Shown piece by piece: positions 9,390 through 18,466 of a stretch of 44,706 nt of DNA (its first letter is position 1; each line of letters starts with the position of its first letter). The position numbers and the translations under genes are program-made. The notes below the pieces were generated by a model, which was not told the origin of the DNA, made no database searches, and saw nothing but the letters and a program-made list of their open reading frames with translations. This stretch comes from Mycobacterium sp. KBS0706 (GTDB lineage Bacteria; Pseudomonadota; Alphaproteobacteria; DSM-16000; Inquilinaceae), in assembly GCF_005938675.2 (NCBI RefSeq), contig NZ_VCCH02000069.1, forward strand, positions 1 through 44,706, given 5' to 3'.

Positions 9390-10852
9390 TGCGCCCGCGC
9401 CTGCATGATCAGGGCGTTGGCATCGTCGAGAGAAATCGTCTTTTCGCCGAGAATCTCGACCAGCTCGTCGCCGGCCAGATCCGCCAAATCGTCCAGGGTC
9501 TTGACCCCGGTCTCGCCGAGCTTGACCAGGATCGCCGGAGTCAACGCCTCCAGCGCCGCCAGGTCGTCGGCGACGCCGAGTTCCTTATATCGCTCCGTCA
9601 GCAGCCGGTCGCGCTCCGCGAGCCAGCGCAGCGCGCGTTGCTGCAGCTCGCCGGCCACGCCCTCGTCGAAGCCCTCGATCTCCGCCAGCTCGTCGAGCGG
9701 CGTATAGCCGATCTCCTCGACCTGACGGAAGCCTTCGGCCACCAGGAGATGGGCGATGACGTCGTCGACGTCCAGGGCCTCCATGAACAATTCGCTGCGC
9801 TGCTTGGTCTCTTCCTGGCGGCGCTCGCTCTCCTCGGCCTCGGTCAGGATGTCGATGTCCCAGCCGGTCAGCATCGAGGCGAGGCGGACGTTCTGGCCGC
9901 GGCGGCCGATCGCCAGCGACAGCTGGTCGTCCGGCACCACCACCTCGATCCGGTTCTGGGTGTCGTCCAGCACCACCTTGGCCACCTCGGCCGGGGCCAG
10001 GGCGTTGACCACGAAGGTGGCGGCGTCCGAGGACCAGGGGATGATGTCGATCTTCTCGCCCTGCAGCTCGCCGACCACGGCCTGGACGCGGCTGCCGCGC
10101 ATGCCGACGCAGGCGCCGACCGGGTCGATCGAGCTGTCCTTCGAGAGCACCGCGATCTTGGCGCGGCTGCCCGGGTCGCGGGCCACCGACTTGATCTCGA
10201 TGATGCCGTCATAGATCTCCGGCACCTCCATGGCGAACAGCTTGGCCATGAACTGGCCATGGGCGCGGGACAGGAAGATCTGCGGCCCGCGCGGCTCCTC
10301 GCGCACGTCGTAGATGAAGGCCCGGACGCGGTCGCCGACCTTGAAATGCTCGCGCGGCAGCAACTCGTCGCGGCGGATGACGCCCTCGGCACGGCCCAGG
10401 TCGACCGTGACGTTGCCGTATTCCACGCGCTTGACCGAGCCGTTGACGATCTCGTCGACGCGGTCCTTGTATTCCTCGAACTGGCGATGACGCTCGGCCT
10501 CGCGCACCTTCTGCACGATCACCTGTTTCGCCGTCTGGGCGGCGATGCGGCCGAAATCGATCGGCGGCAGGTCGTCGATGACGAAGTCGCCGACCTTCTT
10601 GTCCGGCCAGCGCCTGGCCGCGTCCTTGGCGTCCAGCTGCGTGGCCTCGTCCTCGACCGTCTCGACGATCTGGCGGTAGCGGCGCAGCTCGATATCGCCC
10701 GACTTGCGGTTGATATAGGCGCGGATGTCGTGCTCGTGGCCGTATTTGGAGCGGCCGGCCTTCTGGATGGCCTGCTCCATCGCGGTCAGCACCTCGTCGC
10801 GATCGATGCTCTTCTCGCGGGCCACGACATCGGCAACGTGCAGCAGTTCCAT
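9359..10852 (-). CDS. nusA: Transcription termination/antitermination protein NusA
   Basis: NusA binds RNA polymerase and controls pausing, termination and antitermination. The 497-residue product has the N-terminal polymerase-binding domain (MELLHVADVVAREKSIDRDEV), an S1 domain (about 136-200), and two KH domains including CVGMRGSRVQAVVGEL and AIGRRGQNVRLASML. The C-terminal half carries paired helix-hairpin-helix repeats, as in proteobacterial NusA with an acidic C-terminus (HWFEDEEKKA). It lies 14 bases downstream of rimP and overlaps the next gene. Confidence 0.97.
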   Translation of the reverse strand: MELLHVADVVAREKSIDRDEVLTAMEQAIQKAGRSKYGHEHDIRAYINRKSGDIELRRYRQIVETVEDEATQLDAKDAARRWPDKKVGDFVIDDLPPIDFGRIAAQTAKQVIVQKVREAERHRQFEEYKDRVDEIVNGSVKRVEYGNVTVDLGRAEGVIRRDELLPREHFKVGDRVRAFIYDVREEPRGPQIFLSRAHGQFMAKLFAMEVPEIYDGIIEIKSVARDPGSRAKIAVLSKDSSIDPVGACVGMRGSRVQAVVGELQGEKIDIIPWSSDAATFVVNALAPAEVAKVVLDDTQNRIEVVVPDDQLSLAIGRRGQNVRLASMLTGWDIDILTEAEESERRQEETKQRSELFMEALDVDDVIAHLLVAEGFRQVEEIGYTPLDELAEIEGFDEGVAGELQQRALRWLAERDRLLTERYKELGVADDLAALEALTPAILVKLGETGVKTLDDLADLAGDELVEILGEKTISLDDANALIMQARAHWFEDEEKKA

Positions 10853-10866
10853 AGCCTTGGGCGTTC

Positions 10867-11433
10867 CTATGCGTCTTGGGCGTCGGGCTGGGGGGCAGCG
10901 GCTGCGGCCGCGGCCTCGGCCTGCTCGACCTCTGCGGAGGCGGCTTCGATCAGGGCGTCGGTGAGGATCAGCTTGGCCCGCTGGATCTCGGCGAAGGGCA
11001 GCCGCACCGGCTCCTCCCCGATCTCCTCGGACCGCAGCAGCACCGTCTCGCCCTCAAGCCCGGCGAGGACACCGCGGAAGCGCTTGCGGCCGTCGACCGG
11101 GACCCGCGTCTCGAGCCGCGCCTCGTGGCCGAGGAAGCGCTCATAGTCGACGGGCCGGGTCAGCGGGCGGTCGATGCCGGGGGAGGAGACCTCGAGCATG
11201 TAGGCCGTCGGGATCGGATCCTCGACATCGAGGATCGCCGACACCGCGCGGCTGATCTCGGCGCAGTCGTCCACGGTCATGCCGCGGCGGTCGATCCGCT
11301 CGGCCATGATCTGAAGCTGCGGCTTGTGCTCGCCGCCGGTCATGAGAACGCGCACGACCTCATAGCCCATCGCCTCCAGCGACGGCGCCACGATCGCGCG
11401 CACCTGATCCACTTGCGTCATCCTCTCCGGCAT
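10867..11433 (-). CDS. rimP: Ribosome maturation factor RimP
   Basis: RimP is needed for late assembly of the 30S subunit. The 188-residue product shows RAIVAPSLEAMGYEVVRV, the RGMTVDDCAEISRAVSAIL segment and the diagnostic LEVSSPGIDRPLT motif, followed by the C-terminal SH3-like domain and an Ala/Glu/Gln-rich tail. Two close starts exist, ATG at 11433 (MPERMTQ) and ATG at 11421 (MTQVDQV); GGAG lies three bases before the second, so neither is clearly favoured. It is the first gene of the rimP-nusA-infB-pnp operon and is preceded by a structured leader. Confidence 0.95.
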   Translation of the reverse strand: MPERMTQVDQVRAIVAPSLEAMGYEVVRVLMTGGEHKPQLQIMAERIDRRGMTVDDCAEISRAVSAILDVEDPIPTAYMLEVSSPGIDRPLTRPVDYERFLGHEARLETRVPVDGRKRFRGVLAGLEGETVLLRSEEIGEEPVRLPFAEIQRAKLILTDALIEAASAEVEQAEAAAAAAAPQPDAQDA

Positions 11434-11472
11434 TCCCCGCGTCCAGAGCCTTGGAAAGCCGTCACCACAACG

Positions 11473-11496
11473 AAAAAAGGCGGGCCGCAGCCCACC
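11473..11496 (-). terminator. Attenuator-type terminator in the rimP operon leader
   Basis: Read on the minus strand, GGTGGGC, loop TGCG, GCCCGCC (11479-11496, one G-U pair) is followed directly by six T (11473-11478). This is a textbook intrinsic terminator, but it lies about 40 bases upstream of the rimP start and inside the transcript expected from the promoter at 11554-11581. A terminator before the first gene of an operon points to attenuation. Leader attenuators upstream of rimP-nusA-infB have been predicted in other proteobacteria; whether this one belongs to that class is not known. Confidence 0.8.
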
Positions 11497-11499
11497 CTC

Positions 11500-11540
11500 T
11501 CAATCGTCCGACTGAACCATAGTCAAGCCGAACGCTATGG
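11500..11540 (-). promoter_or_regulatory. Two further hairpins in the rimP leader
   Basis: Between the predicted start of transcription and the attenuator, the minus strand can form CCATAG (11535-11540) with CTATGG (11517-11522) around a 12-nt loop, and TCAGTC with GATTGA (within 11500-11515) around a GGAC loop with one G-U pair. Together with the terminator this makes three tandem hairpins in about 70 bases. Direct competition between the stems is not evident; the role is inferred from position. Confidence 0.45.
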
Positions 11541-11553
11541 GTAACGGCGCTGA

Positions 11554-11581
11554 TATATAGCCATCCGCCACAGATACGCAA
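11554..11581 (-). promoter_or_regulatory. Predicted promoter of the rimP-nusA-infB-pnp operon
   Basis: On the minus strand TTGCGT (11576-11581) and TATATA (11554-11559) are 16 bases apart, a good sigma-70 type match in a genome this GC-rich. Transcription would begin near 11547 and give a leader of about 110 bases before rimP. It is also the most AT-rich spot between the two divergent operons. Confidence 0.6.
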
Positions 11582-11668
11582 CCTGATTCGCCCCCGCCGG
11601 TCGCGGCCTGGTTCGGTATGGCCGTTGCGGCAGGCCGGACCAGGCGTCTCGCCTGGCACGATTCGATC

Positions 11669-11720
11669 GTTGACAGCGTCGGTTTTTTTGCGTCAGGCTT
11701 AGTTCGTCAACCTGCCGAAC
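11669..11720 (+). promoter_or_regulatory. Candidate promoter/operator region of the ROK regulator operon
   Basis: A perfect inverted repeat GTTCG (11702-11706), nine bases, CGAAC (11716-11720) lies directly before the predicted ROK start. A second inverted pair, GTTGAC (11669-11674) and GTCAAC (11706-11711), spans a T-rich stretch (GGTTTTTTTG). TTGACA at 11670-11675 could be a -35 element, but no good -10 follows at the usual distance. Palindromes at the head of a ROK-led operon suggest self-regulation; this is inference. Confidence 0.4.
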
Positions 11721-11722
11721 AA

Positions 11723-12952
11723 ATGGGGATGATGCAGCGCCTCGACAACCCCGTGCCGCTGATGCGCCAGCTCAGCCTCCGCGCCGTGATGGAGACCGTC
11801 CTCCATCGCGGGCCGATCTCGCGGTCGCAGATCGCGCGGGAGACGGGCCTGTCGAAGCAGACGATCTCCGAGGTCATGCGGGTGCTGGAGGAGGCGGGCT
11901 GGGTGCGCGAGACCGGCCGGACGCACGGCGCGATCGGCCGGACGGCGGTAACCTACGAGGTCCGGCCCGACGCCGCCTTCGTCCTCGGCATCGATCTCGG
12001 CGGCAGCAAGGTGATCGTCGCCCTGGCCGATCTGGCCTGCAGCATCGTCGACGAGGCGGTGGAGCCGACCGACCTGACCGGCGGCCAGGCCATCCTGGCC
12101 CAGATCGTGGCGCTGCGGGACCGGCTGATCGCCCGCAGCGGCATCGACGGCAGCCGGATCAAGGTCGCGGTGCTGGGCAGCCCCGGCGTGCTCGACCCGG
12201 CCTCCGGCAGCATCCGCCTCGCCCCCAACATCCCGGATTTCGACGGCTTCGACGTGCGCGGCGCGCTGGAGACGGCGCTGGGCTGCCCGGTCCGGGTCGA
12301 GAACGACGTCAATCTCGGCGTCATCGGCGAGCATTGGCAGGGCCGTGGCCGGGACGCCGCCTCTTTGGTGTTCATGGCCATCGGCACCGGCATCGGTGCC
12401 GGGGTGCTGGTCGACGGCAAGCTGCTGCGCGGCGCCCGCGGCGCGGCGGGCGAGGTCTCCTACCTGCCGCTCGGCGGCGACCCCTTCGATCCGGAGCTGC
12501 GGGCCAAAGGCGTGTTCGAGGCCGCCGCTGCCGCCAGCGGCATCGTCGCCCGCTACGAGGCGGCGGGCGGAGAGCCCGGGCTCACGGTGCGCGACATCTT
12601 CGATCGCGCCGCCGTGGGCGAGGCGCCGGCCCGCAACACGCTTGCGGAGACCGCGCGGCTGCTGGCCCTGGCCATCGCCGCGATCTGCGCCGTGGTCGAT
12701 CCGGAGCGGGTGGTGCTGGGCGGCAGCATCGGCATCCGGCCGGAGATGCGGGACCTGATCGAGCCGGAGCTCCGCCGCTGCCTGATCGACCCGCCGCCGG
12801 TCGAATGCAGCAGCCTGGGAAACCGCGCCACCCTGATCGGTTCGCTCGCGGTCGGGCTAAACCGGCTGCACAACGCGCTGTTCGGTGCCAACGACCTGCC
12901 GGGCGAGCTGCCGTTGCCCGTCACCCTGAGGATGCTGACCGATGCCGCCTGA
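11723..12952 (+). CDS. ROK-family transcriptional regulator (NagC/XylR/Mlc type)
   Basis: The product has an N-terminal winged helix (RAVMETVLHRGPISRSQIARE, split by family gaps, then GLSKQTISEVMRVLEEAGWV) and a ROK sugar-kinase-like domain (GIDLGGSKVIVALADL; ENDVNLGVIGEHW; GTGIGAGVLVDGKLLRG; VVLGGSIGI). Such proteins repress sugar operons and release DNA when a sugar binds. The usual zinc motif with three cysteines after GEV is absent: the segment reads GEVSYLPLGGDPFDPE. Possible ATG starts are 11723, 11729 and 11732, and none has a clear ribosome site; the frame is open further upstream but that part looks non-coding. The end overlaps the next gene by 11 bases, so the regulator heads the operon it probably controls. 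Confidence 0.9.
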   Translation: MGMMQRLDNPVPLMRQLSLRAVMETVLHRGPISRSQIARETGLSKQTISEVMRVLEEAGWVRETGRTHGAIGRTAVTYEVRPDAAFVLGIDLGGSKVIVALADLACSIVDEAVEPTDLTGGQAILAQIVALRDRLIARSGIDGSRIKVAVLGSPGVLDPASGSIRLAPNIPDFDGFDVRGALETALGCPVRVENDVNLGVIGEHWQGRGRDAASLVFMAIGTGIGAGVLVDGKLLRGARGAAGEVSYLPLGGDPFDPELRAKGVFEAAAAASGIVARYEAAGGEPGLTVRDIFDRAAVGEAPARNTLAETARLLALAIAAICAVVDPERVVLGGSIGIRPEMRDLIEPELRRCLIDPPPVECSSLGNRATLIGSLAVGLNRLHNALFGANDLPGELPLPVTLRMLTDAA

Positions 12953-14312
12953 TCCCGTCGCCATCGCCCTCCCCGGGACCGGGAACGACCTGACGGAGGC
13001 GATCAGCGCCGCCATCGCCGCGGTGCATGCCCGGGGCGGCGGCGTGGTGATGGTGCCGCCGGGCGACTGGACCAGCGGCGGGCTGCGCCTGCTCGACGGG
13101 GTGCGGCTGCATCTGTCGGCGGGTGCCCGGCTGGCGGCGGCGCCGGGCTGGGATCGCTATGTCGACACCGCAGTCGACAGCATCGCCGAGGACTCCGACC
13201 GCGGCTTCATCACCGCCGCAGGCGCACGCGACATCGGCATCACCGGTCCCGGCCTGCTGGTCGGCGACAGCCGGCATTGGCGCGTCGCCGGCGCCGGCAG
13301 CCTGGGCACGCATCTGCCGGTCGACCGCCGGCCGCGCATGGTGGTGTTCGAGGATTGCGAGCGGGTCGAGATCGCCGATATCGGCATCGAGGATTCGCCG
13401 ATGTGGACGATCCATCTGGTCGGCTGCCGCCGGGCGGTGGTGCGCAATGTCGAAATCCGCAACGACAAGCGCATGCCCAACACCGACGGCATCAACCTCG
13501 ACGGCTGCTGCGATGCCCGGATCGAGGGCTGCTTCATCAGCGCCGCGGATGACGGCATCTGCCTGAAGACCACCCGCCGCGACCCGGCCCGGCTGCGCCA
13601 CTGCGAGCGGATCGTGGTCACCGGCTGCGTGATCGAGAGCGAGAGCTGCGCGCTGAAGATCGGCACCGAGACCTGGGCCGACATCCGCGACGTTGTCTTC
13701 GCCGATTGCGTGGTCGCCGCCTCGAACCGCGCCTTCGGCATCTTCTCGCGCGACGGCGGCGTGATCGAGCGTATCCGCGTGAGCGGGGTGACGGTCGACT
13801 GCCACCAGACGCCGGAGGGCTTCTGGGGCTGCGGTGAGCCGGTAACGATCACCATCGCCCGCCGCCATCCGGGGGTCGAGCCCGGCGCGGTGCGCGACGT
13901 GGTGATCGACGGCCTGTCCGGGCGGGCCCAGGGCGCGGTGGTGCTGGTCGGCCTGCCCGACCGCCCGGTCGGCCCGGTCACCCTCGCCAATATCGACCTG
14001 CGGCAGGTGGTGGGACGCCTGGACCCGGTCGGCCATTACGACCTGCGCCCGACCACCGCGGACCTGGCGCCCCAGCCGGGGCAGGAGGGCCGCAAGAACG
14101 CCTGGGTGCGCGGCGCCGACGGCCGGATCGTCGGGCTGGTGCCCTACGAAGGCGGGATGCCGGCGCTCTACGCCCGGCATGTCGACGATCTCGGCCTGGC
14201 CCAGATCCGGCTGCGGCGGCCGACGCTGATGCCGTCCGGCTGGAACCGGACGGCGATGGTGCTGCGGCACGTCACCCACACACCCGACCTGGCCCCTGAC
14301 AGCCGGAGCTGA
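12942..14312 (+). CDS. GH28-like right-handed beta-helix glycosidase (polygalacturonase superfamily), divergent
   Basis: The 456-residue product is a parallel beta-helix protein of the polygalacturonase type. The N-terminal part has the GTGNDLTEAISAAIAAV segment and a VPPGDW turn typical of this fold. Catalytic motif I is kept (N180-T181-D182 in MPNTDGINLD), as is motif II (D203-D204 in AADDGICLK). Motif III, normally Gly-His-Gly, reads SESCALKIG (233-241) with no histidine, and motif IV (Arg-Ile-Lys) reads FGIFSRDGG (265-273). There is no signal peptide, so it should act in the cytoplasm on imported oligosaccharide. It overlaps the ROK gene by 11 bases. Substrate is unknown; a galacturonide or a related uronide is the first guess, and a changed specificity is possible. 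Confidence 0.82.
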   Translation: MPPDPVAIALPGTGNDLTEAISAAIAAVHARGGGVVMVPPGDWTSGGLRLLDGVRLHLSAGARLAAAPGWDRYVDTAVDSIAEDSDRGFITAAGARDIGITGPGLLVGDSRHWRVAGAGSLGTHLPVDRRPRMVVFEDCERVEIADIGIEDSPMWTIHLVGCRRAVVRNVEIRNDKRMPNTDGINLDGCCDARIEGCFISAADDGICLKTTRRDPARLRHCERIVVTGCVIESESCALKIGTETWADIRDVVFADCVVAASNRAFGIFSRDGGVIERIRVSGVTVDCHQTPEGFWGCGEPVTITIARRHPGVEPGAVRDVVIDGLSGRAQGAVVLVGLPDRPVGPVTLANIDLRQVVGRLDPVGHYDLRPTTADLAPQPGQEGRKNAWVRGADGRIVGLVPYEGGMPALYARHVDDLGLAQIRLRRPTLMPSGWNRTAMVLRHVTHTPDLAPDSRS

Positions 14313-14316
14313 CGGA

Positions 14317-15417
<1,101 letters not shown>

Positions 15418-15419
15418 TC

Positions 15420-17195
15420 ATGGCGGCTGTCGAGCTCGATCGTCCGGCCAGGCCCCTCGCGCCGCTCGCCAGCGGCCTGATACGCGCCAAGGCGCCGGTG
15501 CACCTGCCCTTCATGGCCCCGCGGCTGCAGGGTGATCTCCTCCCTGACGGCCGGCTGAGCGTGTCGATCTGGGGTGCCGGCCATCTCGCCACGCTGTCGC
15601 TCGGCGCCCCGCCGGGGCCGGTGACCTACGGCCCGAACCGGGCAGAGGGCGCCGGCTGGTCGCTGCACGTGGCGCAGAGCGCGCCGGCGCTGCTGCTGCG
15701 CGGCGTGCCCGATGCGGCACGGGTGACGCCGGCGCCGCGCTGCGCCTGGTGGCACCGCGATGCCGGCCGGCCGGGGACGGTCCGGCGCGAGAACGGGCGC
15801 CGCATCGTCGACCTGCCCTGGGGCTGCGTAGTGCTGCAGCCGCGGGGCGGCGACCTGGTCGTCGCCGCCGGCACCGACCGGGCGGAAGCCGAGGCGGCGC
15901 TGGCGCTTTCGGCCGCGGCGATCATGGCCGAGGCCGAAGCCCATATCCGCGCCACCGACCGGCTGCCCGCGGCGGATCCGGTGCTGCGCAGCATGGTGCA
16001 ACAGGGGGCGCATGCCGCGCTGTCCAGCATCCGCCGCGACCCGGCCGGGCGGTTCGCCGGCCTCGCCGCCGGCCAGGCCTATTCCGCCCCGGCCCGGACC
16101 TATTATCGCGACGGCTACTGGACCGTGCAGCCGCTGCTGGCCCTGGCGCCGGAGGCGGTGCGCGACGAGATCGACATGCTCGCGGCGGGGATCCAGCCGG
16201 ATGGCGAGGCGCCGAGCGCCGTGATCCTGTCCGGGCCGCAGCAATCCGTCGCCTGGGAGGTGTTCCGCCGCACCGACCCCTTCATCTCGAAGGAGCATCT
16301 GCGACCGGGCGACTGGTGGAGCGACCATTTCGACAGCCCGCTGTTCTTCATCCTGATGATCGCCGACTATGTCCGCGCCACCGGCGACACCGGTCCGGCG
16401 GAGCGGCACTGGCCGATGATCCGCACCATCTACCGGCGCTATCGCGGCTTCGACGCGGCCGGCGACGGGCTGCCGGTGAAGCCGAACCACGAGCGCGACT
16501 GGGCCGACAACGTCTATCGCCAGGGCTTGGTCGCCTATGATCTCGGCCTGTGGGTCGGCGCGCTCGACGCCATCGCCCGGCTCGGCCGCGGCCGCGACCC
16601 GGAGCTGGCCGCCGAGGCCGCAGGCGTGGCCGTCCGGGCGCGCGAGGCGGTCGGCCGTCGCCTGTGGCTGGCCGACCGCGGCTGGTGCGCCGAATACCGC
16701 AACGACGACGGCTTCACCGAAGACCATCTGGCCATCGACAGCCTGACCCTGCTGCGCTCCGACGCGCTGCCGCCGGACCGGGCCGAGGCGACGCTGAAGT
16801 CAATGCAGCGCTGGCTCTACAGCGGCGCCAATGCCGACCAGCCCTATGGCGACTGGGGCGTGCTGTGCGCCTTCCCGCCCTACAAGCGGCGGCGCGACAC
16901 CCGGGCCAAATCGGCCTTCGCCTTCCGCTATCACAACGGCTCCGACTGGCCCTACTGGGACGGCGTGCTGGCGCGCGAGCTGCTGCGCCGCGGCCTGCCG
17001 GGCTGGCGCTACCCGCTGCTGCGCTGGTGGGAGAGCTGCCTGGAGAATGGCTGGCTCGGCGCCGTCGAATATTTCAGCCCGCCCTTCGGCCGCGGCTCGC
17101 TGCTGCAGGGCTGGAGCGGCCTGCCCGCCGGGGTGGCGCTGGAATTCGCATCGCAGATCCTCGCCGGACAGGCGGGGGATCACCAAAGGCCGTGA
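15420..17195 (+). CDS. Six-hairpin (alpha/alpha)6-barrel glycoside hydrolase, debranching-enzyme/MGH1-like
   Basis: The product (591 residues from ATG 15420) has an N-terminal beta-rich half and a C-terminal (alpha/alpha)6 barrel from about residue 175. The barrel motif HERDWADNVYR followed by YDLGLWVGAL resembles the general-acid region of amylo-1,6-glucosidase-like enzymes (TWMDA...LWYNAL), and GAVEYFSPPFGRG followed by LLQGWS resembles the region with the catalytic base. GDWWSDHFDSPLFFIL is also typical of six-hairpin glycosidases. There is no signal peptide. A TTG at 15414 overlaps the upstream stop and has GGAG at better spacing, so the start may be two codons earlier. The specificity (glucosidase, rhamnosidase-like or other) cannot be read from sequence. 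Confidence 0.8.
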   Translation: MAAVELDRPARPLAPLASGLIRAKAPVHLPFMAPRLQGDLLPDGRLSVSIWGAGHLATLSLGAPPGPVTYGPNRAEGAGWSLHVAQSAPALLLRGVPDAARVTPAPRCAWWHRDAGRPGTVRRENGRRIVDLPWGCVVLQPRGGDLVVAAGTDRAEAEAALALSAAAIMAEAEAHIRATDRLPAADPVLRSMVQQGAHAALSSIRRDPAGRFAGLAAGQAYSAPARTYYRDGYWTVQPLLALAPEAVRDEIDMLAAGIQPDGEAPSAVILSGPQQSVAWEVFRRTDPFISKEHLRPGDWWSDHFDSPLFFILMIADYVRATGDTGPAERHWPMIRTIYRRYRGFDAAGDGLPVKPNHERDWADNVYRQGLVAYDLGLWVGALDAIARLGRGRDPELAAEAAGVAVRAREAVGRRLWLADRGWCAEYRNDDGFTEDHLAIDSLTLLRSDALPPDRAEATLKSMQRWLYSGANADQPYGDWGVLCAFPPYKRRRDTRAKSAFAFRYHNGSDWPYWDGVLARELLRRGLPGWRYPLLRWWESCLENGWLGAVEYFSPPFGRGSLLQGWSGLPAGVALEFASQILAGQAGDHQRP

Positions 17196-17221
17196 ACCGG
17201 CCGCAACGGGAGGCTTTCGAC

Positions 17222-18466
17222 ATGACGCGATCCATCCGTACCGCGCTTCTGGCCGGCGCCGCGTTCGCAGGCCTGGCCGGTTCGGCCATGGCGGCGGAGC
17301 TGTCGGTGATGTGGACCACCAACAGCGACAAGGAGGAGCAGGTGCTGCGCGGCCTGCTGGCCGAGTACACGGCGCAGCACCCGGACACCACCTTCAAGCT
17401 GCAGCTTGTCCCCTATGACGGCTATGACCAGAAGCTGGCCCAGGGGGCGGCCTCCGGCACCGCGCCGGACCTCGCCAAGACCACCAGCATGCGGCCGGTG
17501 ATCCGGCCCTTCCTGACCGACCTCGCCCCGGATTTCGGCAAGGATTATCTCGATCAGTTCGTGAAGGCCTGGGCCACCGGCGCGCAGCTGGGCGACCAGA
17601 TCATCGCGGCGCCGCTCGACGTCACCGCCACCGGCATCTTCCTCAACGCCGAGGCCTTTCAGAAGGCCGGGGTCGCGATTCCGGACCCGGCCAAGGGCTG
17701 GACCTGGGACGAGTTCCTGGCCGCGACCAAGACCGTGTCGGAGAAGGCCGGGGTCCGCTATCCGCTGGTCTGGGACGTCTCGCCCAGCCGCTGGATCACC
17801 TATCTCTACCACAACGGCCAGCACGTCTTCAGCGAAGCGCCGCCCTACAAGGTGGTGCTGGACAAGGCACGCGGCGCCGAGATCCTCGACGGCTTCGTCA
17901 AGATCACTGAAGGCTACATGCCGCCGGGGCTGTGGAAGGGATCCAGCGCGGACAACCCGAAGCAGATCTTCCTGCACGGCCAAGCCGTGGCCTGGATGTC
18001 GGGCAGCTGGCAGATCGGCAGCCTGGTCACGGATGCCGGCTTCGCCTGGCAGGCCGGGCCGACGCCGCATGGCGAGGTGGCCTCCAGCGTCGTCGGCGGC
18101 GACTACATCGTCGCCTTCAACACCGGCGAGCATGTCGACGAGGCGCTGCAGGTGCTGCGCTGGTTCTCGACGCCGGAGGTGCAGGCGAGATTCGCCGGGC
18201 CGCTGATGATGATCCCGGCCAGCCTGAAGACCGGCCCGATCGACTACGGCGACGCCGAGGCCAGCGCCGCGCTGGCGGCGCTGCAGAAGGAGCTGGCGGC
18301 CAGCCCGGTCTATGCCGGTACCGACCAGGGCAACCCGGCGATGCAGTATGTCTGGGACCCGATGAAGCAGGCGCTGATCCAGCGCGTGGCCGGGCAGATC
18401 AGCTCGGCCGAGGCGATGGACATCATCGTCAAGGCTGCCGAGGACTCGCTGAAGGCGGAGCAATGA
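17222..18466 (+). CDS. Sugar ABC transporter extracellular solute-binding protein
   Basis: The 414-residue product starts with a clear signal peptide (MTRSIRTALLAGAAFAGLAG, then SAMA/AELS as the likely cleavage) and continues as a family 1 carbohydrate-binding protein: ELSVMWTTNSDKEEQVLRGL, GTAPDLAKTTS, then LNAEAFQKAGVAIPDP and GWTWDEFLAATK. It captures the substrate in the periplasm. GGGAGG sits eight bases before the ATG, the strongest ribosome site of this operon, which fits the need for excess binding protein. The following permease start overlaps its stop (ATGA). Confidence 0.95.
   Translation: MTRSIRTALLAGAAFAGLAGSAMAAELSVMWTTNSDKEEQVLRGLLAEYTAQHPDTTFKLQLVPYDGYDQKLAQGAASGTAPDLAKTTSMRPVIRPFLTDLAPDFGKDYLDQFVKAWATGAQLGDQIIAAPLDVTATGIFLNAEAFQKAGVAIPDPAKGWTWDEFLAATKTVSEKAGVRYPLVWDVSPSRWITYLYHNGQHVFSEAPPYKVVLDKARGAEILDGFVKITEGYMPPGLWKGSSADNPKQIFLHGQAVAWMSGSWQIGSLVTDAGFAWQAGPTPHGEVASSVVGGDYIVAFNTGEHVDEALQVLRWFSTPEVQARFAGPLMMIPASLKTGPIDYGDAEASAALAALQKELAASPVYAGTDQGNPAMQYVWDPMKQALIQRVAGQISSAEAMDIIVKAAEDSLKAEQ

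Noticed and set aside
11618..11722. Longer N-terminus for the ROK regulator
   Set aside because: The extra 35 codons cross the likely promoter and palindromes and do not look like the start of a winged-helix protein.
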